Assembly: GCF_041438865.1 (NCBI RefSeq)
Contig: NZ_CP109450.1
Coordinates: forward strand, 3,768,501-3,832,500
DNA length: 64,000 nucleotides
Source of the DNA: Streptomyces sp. NBC_01471
GTDB lineage: Bacteria > Actinomycetota > Actinomycetes > Streptomycetales > Streptomycetaceae
Reading direction: 5' to 3'
The notes below the pieces were generated by a model that did no database searches, had not been told where the DNA came from, and saw only the letters and a list, made by a program, of their open reading frames with translations. Positions 52,067 to 59,896 of this stretch are shown in pieces. The position numbers and the translations under genes are program-made. Each line of letters starts with the position of its first letter. Within the stretch, counting starts at the first letter, position 1.

Positions 52067-52627
52067 ATGGAGATGCCGAGGAGTGAACGGTCGGAACAGC
52101 CGGAGGAGCACCCCAAGGTCCTCATCGTGGGACAGGACGGGATGGCGCTCGGCGGCGGGGCCGGCGGTGACGACGAGTCGCGCGAGGTCCCAGTGACAGA
52201 AATGGTGGAACAGCCCGCCAAGGTCATGCGCATCGGCAGCATGATCAAACAGCTCCTGGAGGAGGTCAGGGCAGCCCCTCTCGACGAGGCGAGCCGGGTC
52301 CGTCTCAAGGACATCCACGCCTCGTCCGTGAAGGAGCTGGAGGACGGCCTGGCCCCCGAGCTGGTGGAGGAGCTGGAACGCCTCTCGCTCCCGTTCACCA
52401 ACGAGGCCATCCCGTCGGAGGCGGAACTGCGCATCGCGCAGGCGCAGTTGGTGGGCTGGCTGGAGGGTCTGTTCCACGGCATCCAGACTGCGCTGTTCGC
52501 CCAGCAGATGGCGGCGAGGGCCCAGCTGGAGCAGATGCGCCGGGCGCTTCCTCCCGGCGCGGCCGGCCCGGAGGAGGAAGACGGGGAAGGCGGCCACGGA
52601 GCGATCCGTTCCGGCCCGTACCTCTGA
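52067..52627 (+). CDS. bpa: Bacterial proteasome activator (Bpa)
   Basis: 186 residues from ATG 52067 (MEMPRSERSEQPEEHPKVLIVGQ). The helical core (VTEMVEQPAKVMRIGSMIKQLLEEVR...LPFTNEAIPSEAELRIAQAQLVGWLEGLFHGIQTALFAQQMAARAQLEQMR) matches Bpa/PafE. The protein ends GPYL, a HbYX-like tail that docks in the alpha-ring pockets of the 20S proteasome and opens its gate. It is ATP-independent and mediates degradation of unfolded or specific substrates. The N- and C-terminal arms are acidic or disordered. The stop codon lies in the start of a 13-base tandem repeat. Confidence 0.93.
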   Translation: MEMPRSERSEQPEEHPKVLIVGQDGMALGGGAGGDDESREVPVTEMVEQPAKVMRIGSMIKQLLEEVRAAPLDEASRVRLKDIHASSVKELEDGLAPELVEELERLSLPFTNEAIPSEAELRIAQAQLVGWLEGLFHGIQTALFAQQMAARAQLEQMRRALPPGAAGPEEEDGEGGHGAIRSGPYL

Positions 52628-52676
52628 TCCCTGCCTCCGATCCCTGCCTCTGATTTCTGCCTCTGATTTCTGCCTT
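52625..52676. repeat. 13-bp tandem repeat, 4 copies, beginning at the bpa stop
   Basis: Units TGATCCCTGCCTC, CGATCCCTGCCTC, TGATTTCTGCCTC and TGATTTCTGCCTT, contiguous. The first unit starts with the bpa stop codon TGA, and the preceding coding bases (TACCTC) resemble the unit end. Confidence 0.9.
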
Positions 52677-52968
52677 CGGCCCCTCTCGCACCGCTTCACC
52701 GGCCCCAGCCCGGAGCCCAGGGGCCGGCGTCCTGCGGCGAGCGGGGCGCCGTTGGTCCGTTCGCCCCGTCGAGTTGATGCTCGGCGGGGCGAAGTGCTGT
52801 CGGGCGGAGGTGCGGATCCGGGCTCTGGGCCAGACGCGCCGGACCGGCCGATCGTCTCCGCGGTGTGACGGTTGTCACCGTCCGGTCACAGCCGACGGCC
52901 GGTGAAACCCTTGTCTGCCGTCCGCTGTCTCCCTTGGTGCCAGCAGATCTTCGTCGCAGAGGATGTCC
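52677..52968. other. Intergenic region between bpa and lipoprotein genes
   Basis: About 290 bases without a gene. The part near 52860-52890 contains a partial inverted repeat (GTGACGG-ttgt-CACCGTC-like) that could be a promoter or operator of the lipoprotein gene. Confidence 0.35.
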
Positions 52969-53511
52969 ATGAACCACCGTTACGTCTCCGCCGCAGTCGT
53001 CCTCGCCTCCGCCGCCGCGCTCGTCGCCACCGCGTGTGGGTCTTCCGGCGCCAGCCCGCGCACAGCGGCGAGCGCCCCGATCGTGTCCATCAAGGCCGAT
53101 TCGGCCACCGGCGGTCCGGCTACGGCCACCGTCGCCGACGCGCAGGCCAGGACCACGGGGGCCACGGGCGCCACGGCCTGGAAGCCGTGCCACCTGCCCG
53201 CCGGATACAAGCACTTCTTCAAGCTGGACTCCGCCAAGAACGTCCGGGGCAAAACCGTCGTGCGCGTCACCCCGGAGACGTGCAAGGTCAACACGGTGAA
53301 CGACGAGGACGTCATCTACACCGCGAGCGGAGCGGCCAAGTCACTCGTCGTCGCCTCGGGCGCCTCCGTCAAGGTCCTCAGCGACACCACGACCGTGAAG
53401 GTCACCCCGAAGTGGCTGGTGAACCACAAGCTCGCCAACAGCCCGTACTTCTACTACCGCGTCAACGGCCAGAACCAGATCACCGCCATGCAGGAGATCT
53501 ACCACCCGTAG
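52969..53511 (+). CDS. Secreted lipoprotein of unknown function
   Basis: 180 residues from ATG 52969; AGAGG is spaced for this start rather than the ATG two codons upstream. Lipobox VATAC with Cys25 as the probable acylated residue. The mature protein has a flexible Ser/Ala/Thr region then a compact part (CHLPAGYKHFFKLDSAKNVRGKTVVRVTPETCKVNTVNDEDVIYTASG...PYFYYRVNGQNQI). Two cysteines could pair. No recognised domain, though the composition is like Streptomyces exported proteins of the DUF4232-type fold neighbourhood. Cell-surface location. Confidence 0.65.
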   Translation: MNHRYVSAAVVLASAAALVATACGSSGASPRTAASAPIVSIKADSATGGPATATVADAQARTTGATGATAWKPCHLPAGYKHFFKLDSAKNVRGKTVVRVTPETCKVNTVNDEDVIYTASGAAKSLVVASGASVKVLSDTTTVKVTPKWLVNHKLANSPYFYYRVNGQNQITAMQEIYHP

Positions 53512-53634
53512 GACCGTCCGTTTCCGGCACCGGCGTACCGGCTCACCGGCGCCCGGCACCGCCGTGAGCCCCACCCGCATCGCCGCCCGATGCACCGACC
53601 CACCCCGGGCGCCTACCCGCACCCGTCCCCCGGC

Positions 53635-53673
53635 AGCGCTTTGCCCCGCCGCACAGCGGCGGGGCAAAGCGCT
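53635..53673. terminator. Strong terminator between lipoprotein and oxidoreductase genes
   Basis: Perfect 18-bp stem AGCGCTTTGCCCCGCCGC and its complement with a 3-base loop; lies between convergent genes, 123 bases past the lipoprotein stop. Confidence 0.85.
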
Positions 53674-53674
53674 C

Positions 53675-53739
53675 AGGCCGAGCGATCGGGCCGAGCGATC
53701 GGGCCACGCAATCAGGGCCGAGCAGTCAGGGCCGAATCA
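53675..53739. repeat. 13-bp degenerate tandem repeat, about 5 copies
   Basis: Units AGGCCGAGCGATC, GGGCCGAGCGATC, GGGCCACGCAATC, AGGGCCGAGCAGTC and AGGGCCGAATCA follow the terminator between convergent genes. Confidence 0.8.
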
Positions 53740-53779
53740 ACCAGCAGCGTCCTCGCAGGAGAACCGACCGTCCCGGGGC

Positions 53780-54757
53780 CTACGCCCGCAGCAGGACCTT
53801 CCCCACGTGCACCCCGGAGTCCAGGACCCGGTGACCCTCGGCTGCGAGAGCCATCGGCAGCTCCTGGTCCACCACCGGCCGCACCCGGCCGCCTGAAATC
53901 AGCGGCCAGACATGCTCACGGACCGCTGCGACGATCGCCGCCTTCTCACCCAGCGGCCGCGCACGCAACGACGTGGCCGTAACGGCACCCCGCTTGCCCA
54001 GCAGTGTCGCGAGGTTCAGCTCGCCCTTCGCACCGCCCTGCATGCCGATCACCGCCAGCCGCCCACTGGTCGCCAGCGCCTCCACGTTCCGGTCCAGGTA
54101 CTTCGCACCGACGATGTCGAGAATGACGTCGGCACCGGCCCCGCCGGTCGCCTTCCGGATCTCCTCGACGAAGTCCTGCTCGCGGTAGTTGATCAGTACG
54201 TCGGCGCCCAGCTCCGCACAGCGGGCCAGTTTCTCGGGGCTGCCCGCGGTCACGGCAACCCGTGCGCCCACCGCCTTGCCCAGCTGGATCGCCATCGTGC
54301 CGATCCCGCTCGACCCGCCATGCACCAGAAGCATCTCGCCGGGCCGCAGATGGGCGACCATGAAGACATTCGACCAGACGGTGCAGGTCACTTCCGGCAG
54401 CCCCGCTGCCGTGACGAGATCGATCCCGTCCGGTACGGGCAGCAGCTGCCCCACCGGTACGGCGACCTTCTCCGCGTACCCCCCGCCGCCCAGCAGTGCG
54501 CACACCTCGTCGCCGACGGCCCACCCGGACACCCCCGGCCCGAGGGCCGTGATCCGCCCGGAGCATTCCAGGCCGGGGTACGGCGACGCCCCGGGAGGCG
54601 GGTTGTAGAAGCCCTGGCGCTGCAGGACATCGGCGCGGTTGACGGCGGACGCCACGACCTCGACGAGGACTTCGCCCTCGCCGGGGACGGGGTCGGGTAC
54701 TTCGGCCCAGACAAGCGCCTCGGGACCGCCGGATTCGGGGATCGTGATCGCATGCAT
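53780..54757 (-). CDS. Quinone oxidoreductase (NADPH-dependent, TP53I3/PIG3-like)
   Basis: 325 residues of the medium-chain dehydrogenase/reductase superfamily. The Rossmann motif is LVHGGSSGIGTMAIQLGKAVGARV; the N-terminal GroES-like domain has NRADVLQRQGFYNPPPGASPYPGLECSG. The zinc-binding residues of alcohol dehydrogenases are absent, so this is a zinc-free quinone reductase. Reduces quinones using NADPH. It is the last gene of a minus-strand operon, 10 bases after the potassium channel gene. Confidence 0.88.
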   Translation of the reverse strand: MHAITIPESGGPEALVWAEVPDPVPGEGEVLVEVVASAVNRADVLQRQGFYNPPPGASPYPGLECSGRITALGPGVSGWAVGDEVCALLGGGGYAEKVAVPVGQLLPVPDGIDLVTAAGLPEVTCTVWSNVFMVAHLRPGEMLLVHGGSSGIGTMAIQLGKAVGARVAVTAGSPEKLARCAELGADVLINYREQDFVEEIRKATGGAGADVILDIVGAKYLDRNVEALATSGRLAVIGMQGGAKGELNLATLLGKRGAVTATSLRARPLGEKAAIVAAVREHVWPLISGGRVRPVVDQELPMALAAEGHRVLDSGVHVGKVLLRA

Positions 54758-54767
54758 GATCGCGAGG

Positions 54768-55847
54768 CTACTCCGCGCCGGCTCCGGCCGCCTTGGGGGA
54801 AACCCGGACGATCGCGATCACCCGGTCGGTGAGCTGAAGCGGGCTGGCATCGGGGTCGTCGTACCCGATCAGCCGGTGCCCGCGCTTCACGGTGACGACC
54901 AGATCGTTCGCGTCCCGGACGCTCCGTCCCACCTCTGCCTTTATGACCGGCCGTTCGACCAGGTCGAGGCCACTGCCCTGCTGGATCAGGTCCTCCATCA
55001 CGGTTCCCGCGCTCGGGCTGAGCACGGAGAGGCCGAGGAGCCGTCCCGCCGCACTGGCGCTCGTGATCACCGCGTCCGCACCGGACTGGCGCAGCAGCGG
55101 AGCGTTCTCCTCCTCTCGCACCGCGGCGACGATCTTCGCGCCGCGGTTGAGCTGCCGCGCGGTCAGCGTGACCAGCACGGCGGTGTCGTCGCGCTGGGTG
55201 GCGATGACGATCTGCCGGGCACGCTGCAACTCGGCGCGAAGCAGTACGTCACTGCGGGTCGCGTCCCCGATGACGCCCGCGAAGCCCTCCGCGTTGGCGG
55301 CCTCGATGACTTTGCTGTTGGGGTCGACGACGACGATCTGCTCCCGCTTCAGACCGGTCGCACACAGCGTCTGCATCGCGGAGCGGCCCTTCGTACCGAA
55401 TCCGATGACGACGGTGTGGTCACGCAAGCGGAGCCTCCAGCGGTTCAGCCGCCACTCCTCCCGGGTGCGCTCGGTGAGCACTTCGAGAGTGGTGCCGACC
55501 AGGATGATCAGGAACAGCACGCGCAGCGGCGTGACAACGAGGATGTTGGTGAGTCTGGCACCGTCGCTGTACGGGACGATGTCGCCGTAACCCGTGGTGG
55601 AGAGGGTGACCGTGGCGTAGTAGAAGGAGTCGAGCAGGTCGACCTTGCTGTCCGCGTTGTCGTGGTACCCGTCGCGGTCGAACCAGACGATGAGCGCCGT
55701 CACGGCCAGCACCAGCAGCGCGATCAGGACCCGCCTGCCGACCTGCCGGAGCGGCCGCTCGACCACCCGGCGGGGCAGTTTCACCCGCCGGGTGACCAGC
55801 TTCTCCCCCACCTGCCGGTCGAGGGCATCGTGACCGGGCAGTTTCAC
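54768..55847 (-). CDS. Potassium channel with TrkA-N regulatory domain
   Basis: 359 residues. The start is GTG 55847, with GGGGGAG 8 bases upstream, so the GTG lies in the centre of a parS palindrome and overlaps the moeA stop (GTGA). Two membrane spans (about 38-56 and 97-118) flank the selectivity filter TTGYGD at residues 84-89. The cytoplasmic RCK/TrkA-N domain (about 135-260) has VVIGFGTKGRSAMQTL and VIGDATRSDVLL, the NAD-binding pattern, followed by a TrkA-C-like region (about 270-350). It is a two-span potassium channel gated by nucleotide or ion. Position in a molybdenum-cofactor operon is unusual. Confidence 0.9.
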   Translation of the reverse strand: MKLPGHDALDRQVGEKLVTRRVKLPRRVVERPLRQVGRRVLIALLVLAVTALIVWFDRDGYHDNADSKVDLLDSFYYATVTLSTTGYGDIVPYSDGARLTNILVVTPLRVLFLIILVGTTLEVLTERTREEWRLNRWRLRLRDHTVVIGFGTKGRSAMQTLCATGLKREQIVVVDPNSKVIEAANAEGFAGVIGDATRSDVLLRAELQRARQIVIATQRDDTAVLVTLTARQLNRGAKIVAAVREEENAPLLRQSGADAVITSASAAGRLLGLSVLSPSAGTVMEDLIQQGSGLDLVERPVIKAEVGRSVRDANDLVVTVKRGHRLIGYDDPDASPLQLTDRVIAIVRVSPKAAGAGAE

Positions 55848-55854
55848 GTGAAAC
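55841..55854. promoter_or_regulatory. parS: parS centromere site at the moeA/channel junction
   Basis: Perfect palindrome GTTTCACGTGAAAC, identical to the site at 6163-6176. The moeA stop (TGA) and the potassium channel start (GTG) lie inside it, so coding and ParB binding share the same bases. Confidence 0.9.
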
Positions 55855-57211
55855 ACTCCCCCGCCCACGGCAGATCGAGGATCTCCAGCAGCTGCCCGGC
55901 CCGCGCACCTCCGGACGGTACGACGGCGAGCCCATCCGCGGCAGCGATACCGCGGAGCATCGCCGGTCCATGGAAATGCAGCGGAACCACCTCATCTGTC
56001 CGGTGCACCACTGGCACGAGTCGGGTGTCGTACGGGTGGCCGTGCACCTCTTCGGTTACGGGCATGGCGTAAGCCTCCACGACAGCGCGCCCGGCGAGCC
56101 CGCGCAGCAGTGGATCGGCGAGCGTCAGCAGCCCGGATACGGCGGCCAGTGGGTTCCCGGGGAGCCCGACGAGATGGCGTCCGTCAGCCAGCCGGGCCAG
56201 CAGCATCGGGTGTCCGGGGCGCACGGCGACGCTGTCGACCAGCAGCTCGGCACCGAGCTTGTGCAGGATCGGATGGACATGGTCGACGGGCCCGGCGGCG
56301 GTGCCCCCGGTGGTGATGACCAGATCGGCCCCGGAGCCCGCGATGGCCTGCCGGAGCACGTCGGCATCGTCACCGAGCCACCGCGTTGCCAGGACCTCGG
56401 CGCCGAGGGTCCGCAGCCAGGGCCCGATCATCGGCCCCAGAGCGTCCCGGATCAGTCCGTCGTGCGGGAGCCCATCGGCCAGCAACTCATCGCCCAGGAC
56501 CAGCACTTCCACCCGGGGGCGGGGGAGGACCGGCAGCTCGTCGTAACCTGCCGCGGCTGCCAGACCGAGCACCGCGGGGGTCACCAGACCTCCGGTGGGC
56601 AGAAGCTGGTCGCCTGTGCGGCATTCCTGCCCCCGGGGCCTGATGTCCTGTCCGGTGACGACGTGACGCTGCGCGTGCAGCTGCCCGGTACGGCCGTCCG
56701 TCCGGGCGTGTTCGGTGCGGACGACGGCGGTCGCGTCACGCGGGATCCGGGCACCGGTGGCGATCCGTACGGCATCGCCGTCGGCGAGCGGCTCGGGCTC
56801 GGCGTGACCGGCGAGGATGCCGTCCCCGTCGCTGACCCGCCAGGGCCCCGGCCCGGAGACCGCCCAGCCGTCCATGGCCGAGGTGTCGAAGGACGGCAGA
56901 TCGGTGAGCGCGGTCAGCGGCCCGGCGAGGATCAGGCCCAGTGCCCGGTCCAGCGGTGCCCGCCGCGCGGATACGGGCACCGCACGTCCCGCCCTCGCGG
57001 CACGGTCGCGGGCATCGGCCCAGGGCGCGGCGCGGTGCTTCTCCGCCGCGGCGCGGTGCTCCTCCGGTGCGGGAGGCTGCTTCCCGGATGCAGCGTGGTG
57101 GCCGTGGTGGCCGTGACGGTTCTCCGATGCGGCGGGCTGCGGCACGGCCGGTGGCTCCCTGCCGACGAGCGCGAGCGCTTCGTCCAGGTCGCGGTCCTGC
57201 TGTCCGGTCAT
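55844..57211 (-). CDS. moeA: MoeA-like molybdopterin molybdenumtransferase
   Basis: 455 residues from ATG 57211, overlapping the previous gene's stop (ATGA). An N-terminal extension of about 75 residues contains a His-rich part (NRHGHHGHHAASG...) not found in typical MoeA. The MoeA core follows: domain with SFDTSAMDGWAV, GARIPRDATAVVRTEH, then the MoaB-like domain with TTGGTAAGPVDHV and GLPGNPLAAVSGL. MoeA inserts molybdate into adenylylated molybdopterin. The last codons and stop lie in a parS site. Genes before and after are co-transcribed. Confidence 0.9.
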   Translation of the reverse strand: MTGQQDRDLDEALALVGREPPAVPQPAASENRHGHHGHHAASGKQPPAPEEHRAAAEKHRAAPWADARDRAARAGRAVPVSARRAPLDRALGLILAGPLTALTDLPSFDTSAMDGWAVSGPGPWRVSDGDGILAGHAEPEPLADGDAVRIATGARIPRDATAVVRTEHARTDGRTGQLHAQRHVVTGQDIRPRGQECRTGDQLLPTGGLVTPAVLGLAAAAGYDELPVLPRPRVEVLVLGDELLADGLPHDGLIRDALGPMIGPWLRTLGAEVLATRWLGDDADVLRQAIAGSGADLVITTGGTAAGPVDHVHPILHKLGAELLVDSVAVRPGHPMLLARLADGRHLVGLPGNPLAAVSGLLTLADPLLRGLAGRAVVEAYAMPVTEEVHGHPYDTRLVPVVHRTDEVVPLHFHGPAMLRGIAAADGLAVVPSGGARAGQLLEILDLPWAGECFT

Positions 57212-58068
57212 CCGGCGTCGGTCCCCTTGGCCTCTCCGGCTTCGTCCGCCCACCGGTTGGCGAGCGCGGCGGCCTTGCGCGAGGCCGTGGCAACAGCCTC
57301 GGGCCCGTCCTGTTCCGCTTTCGCCGCGGCATAACCGACGAGAAAGGTCGTCAGCGGTGCGGCCGGCCTGGCCACGCCGTGTGCGGCATCGCGGGCCAGG
57401 TCGAGGAGGACGCCGGTGTCGACATCGAGCTCGATGCCCAGCTCGGCCTTGACTGCGGTGATCCATTCATCAAGCACGTACCCATGCTCCCTGATACGGG
57501 CGCGCGCCGACGCCACGTCCTGCCAGGTGTCGCAGTCGAACGAGGCCAGGGGGTCCGCGGCGATCCGGACGAGGTCGAGTCCGGCGGTCAGCAGCCGCAG
57601 GGGCAGCCCGGTGAGCGAGCCGTGCTCGGTGGCGAGCAGCGCGAGTCCGCGGCGCAGTGCGTCGGTGCGGTAGGCGGCGACGAGAGGCTGGTCCCGGCCG
57701 CCCGGATCGGTGAGCAACACCCCTTCGCGGGGCCCCGTTCCAAGGGCGGCGAGCAGCGCCGGCACGGTGGCCTCCCCCAGAAAGGGCAGGTCCGCGGAGA
57801 GTACGAGCACGGTTCCGGCCGACACTCCGCGTACCCCGGCTCCGAGCGCCGCCAGCGGCCCACCGCCGGGCGGCTCCTCGCGGGCCCAGGCCACGGGCCG
57901 CACGGTCTCCCGCCGCCCCCCGACGACAACGGTGGTCCCGGCACCTCGACAGGCTCCGAGCACCCGGTCGAGCAGTGTCAGCCCTCCCACGGTGAGGCCG
58001 GGTTTGTCGGCACCGCCGAGCCGCTTGGCGGCCCCTCCGGCGAGCACCACGGCGTCATACAAGGTCAT
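57208..58068 (-). CDS. MobA-like nucleotidyltransferase fused to DUF6457
   Basis: 286 residues from ATG 58068. Residues about 1-195 form the MobA/NTP-transferase domain, with LAGGAAKRLGGADKPGL (variant of LAGGxSxRMGxDK), LVLSADLPFL, VAAYRTDALRRGL and SFDCDTWQDVASAR. MobA attaches GMP to molybdenum cofactor. Residues about 200-286 (YVLDEWITAVKAELGIELDVDTGVLLDLARDAAHGVARPAAPLTTFLVGYAAA) are a DUF6457 domain, an all-helical unit often fused in actinobacteria. First gene of the operon; it overlaps moeA by four bases. Confidence 0.87.
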   Translation of the reverse strand: MTLYDAVVLAGGAAKRLGGADKPGLTVGGLTLLDRVLGACRGAGTTVVVGGRRETVRPVAWAREEPPGGGPLAALGAGVRGVSAGTVLVLSADLPFLGEATVPALLAALGTGPREGVLLTDPGGRDQPLVAAYRTDALRRGLALLATEHGSLTGLPLRLLTAGLDLVRIAADPLASFDCDTWQDVASARARIREHGYVLDEWITAVKAELGIELDVDTGVLLDLARDAAHGVARPAAPLTTFLVGYAAAKAEQDGPEAVATASRKAAALANRWADEAGEAKGTDAG

Positions 58069-58110
58069 CCCGCGAGTATGGGCCGCGACAGCGCTCCGCG
58101 ATATGGCACC

Positions 58111-58403
58111 GGGGGGTGGGCCCGGCGGGTCGGCTCGGGAGGTGGGCCCGGGAGGGGTGGCCCCGGGCCCAGGGAGGCTGGCCCGGGACGTCGGGGCCCG
58201 GGGAGGTCGGCCAAGTCGGGGCCCGGCAGGTCGGCCCGGCAAGTCGGCCCGGCAGATGGGCCCGGGGGGTCAGCCCGGGAGGTCGGGGCCCGGGGAGGTC
58301 GGCCAAGTCGGGGCCCCGGCAGATGGGCCCGGGAGGTCGGCCCGGCAGATGGGCCCGGGAGGTCAGCCCGGGAGGTCAGCCCGGCAGGTCGGCCCGGGGG
58401 GAT
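58111..58403. repeat. 13-bp minisatellite, about 20 degenerate copies, upstream of the mobA-moeA operon
   Basis: Units such as GGCCCGGCAGATG, GGCCCGGGAGGTC, AGCCCGGGAGGTC and GGCCCGGCAAGTC, mostly 13 bases long, fill the gap. One 34-base stretch recurs exactly (58191-58224 and 58283-58316). Open frames across it on both strands are low-complexity and unlikely to be translated. Confidence 0.9.
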
Positions 58404-58462
58404 GCCGCCGTGCAGCAATGACAGCACCCAGGGCCGGCCCGCCCTTCCACCGCTGCGCGGCC

Positions 58463-59896
58463 CTAGACCCCCCGCAGCAGCACCGCCGGCTGCTCCACGC
58501 AGTCCGCCACGTAGCGCAAGAAGCCTCCCGCCGTCCCGCCGTCGCACACCCTGTGGTCGAACGTGAGGGACAGCTGCACCACCTGCCGCACAGCGAGCTC
58601 CCCCTCGTGCACCCAGGGCTTGGGCACGATCCTGCCGACGCCCAGCATCGCCGCCTCGGGGTGGTTGATGATCGGTGTGGAGCCGTCGACCCCGAACACC
58701 CCGTAGTTGTTCAGCGTGAACGTGCCGCCCGTCAGCTCCGCCGGGGTCAGTGCCCCGCTCCTGGCCGCCTCCGTCAGCCGTATGAACTCGTCGTTGAGTG
58801 ACTCCGTCGTGCGCCCGTCGGCCTCGCGCACCACCGGCACCACCAGCCCGCGCTCCGTCTGTGCGGCGAAGCCGAGGTGTACGGACGGCAGGCGCACGAT
58901 CTCCCGTGCCTCCGTGTCCACCGTCGAGTTCAGCTCGGGAAAACGCGCCAGGGCCGCCGTGCAGACCCGGGCCAGCAACGCCAGCACCGAGATCTTCGGA
59001 ACTGTCGGGCCGGCCGCCGCGTTCATGGCCGTCCGCGCGGCCATGAACGCGGTGGCGTCCGCGTCGACCCAGCACGTCGCGTCGGGTATCTCGCGACGGC
59101 TGCGGGCGAGCTTGTCCGCGACGGCACCACGCATCCCCCGCAGCGGAACCCGGCTCCCCGCCACCGCAGCGACCGGCGCAGCCTCGGCCGGTTCCGGGGC
59201 CCGGCCCGCCTCCACTCGCGCGGGCCGGTCGGTCACATCGGCGGCAGGTGTACGTATCGCCTGCTCCACATCCGAGCGCAGAATCAGTCCGTCCGGGCCG
59301 CTGCCCGCCAGCCCTCTCAGGTCCAGGCCGTGTTCGCGGGCCAGCCGCCGTACCAGCGGAGAAATCACCGGAACAGGGCCGGGCCGGAGCGTGGAGGACG
59401 GGACGGGATCCAGCCGGGTGCCACCCGTCACCCGTACACGCCGCCGCCGCGCGGCCACCGCACCGCTCGTCCCGTACCCCACAAGCACGTTCCCCGACGA
59501 ATCGTCATCACCCGCCGGAGCCCCCACGGAACCGGCAGCGCCAGCAGCCCCGGCAGCGCTCCCACCGCTTCCACGGTCGGCATCACTGGAGCTGCCACCG
59601 GCCCCCGCGCCGACCTCCGGCCCCACCGTCACCGTCAGCAGCGGGGACCCGACCGGCAGTTCGGCGCCCTCCTCACCGAACCGGGCGGTCACCATGCCCG
59701 CGTACGGACAGGGCACCTCCACCAGCGCCTTCGCCGTCTCGACCTCGACGACCGGCTGGTCGACCGCGACGACATCGCCGATCTCCACCAGCCACCGCAC
59801 GATCTCGGCCTCGGTCAGCCCTTCCCCAAGGTCCGGCAGCTTGAATTCCAGGCAGTTCACATCAGACGCGTCAGAAGCATCAGAAACAATGGCCAT
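58463..59896 (-). CDS. bkdC: Branched-chain 2-oxoacid dehydrogenase E2, operon 2
   Basis: 477 residues from ATG 59896, overlapping the bkdB stop. Lipoyl domain with Lys56 (VEVETAKALVEV), a Gly/Ser/Ala-rich linker, subunit-binding domain (VRRLAREHGLDLRGLAGSGPDGLI) and acyltransferase core ending with TFDHRVCDGGTAGGFL, the catalytic His/Asp. Same reaction as the operon 1 E2. The two differ in linker sequence and N-terminus. Last gene of bkdABC 2; no E3 gene is adjacent. Confidence 0.93.
   Translation of the reverse strand: MAIVSDASDASDVNCLEFKLPDLGEGLTEAEIVRWLVEIGDVVAVDQPVVEVETAKALVEVPCPYAGMVTARFGEEGAELPVGSPLLTVTVGPEVGAGAGGSSSDADRGSGGSAAGAAGAAGSVGAPAGDDDSSGNVLVGYGTSGAVAARRRRVRVTGGTRLDPVPSSTLRPGPVPVISPLVRRLAREHGLDLRGLAGSGPDGLILRSDVEQAIRTPAADVTDRPARVEAGRAPEPAEAAPVAAVAGSRVPLRGMRGAVADKLARSRREIPDATCWVDADATAFMAARTAMNAAAGPTVPKISVLALLARVCTAALARFPELNSTVDTEAREIVRLPSVHLGFAAQTERGLVVPVVREADGRTTESLNDEFIRLTEAARSGALTPAELTGGTFTLNNYGVFGVDGSTPIINHPEAAMLGVGRIVPKPWVHEGELAVRQVVQLSLTFDHRVCDGGTAGGFLRYVADCVEQPAVLLRGV

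Noticed and set aside
58111..58403. CRISPR array
   Set aside because: Units are 13 bases and contiguous without unique spacers; no cas genes.
58055..59075. Frames rich in Gly/Pro/Arg across the 13-base repeats
   Set aside because: Products of the repeat itself; no ribosome site and no coding bias.
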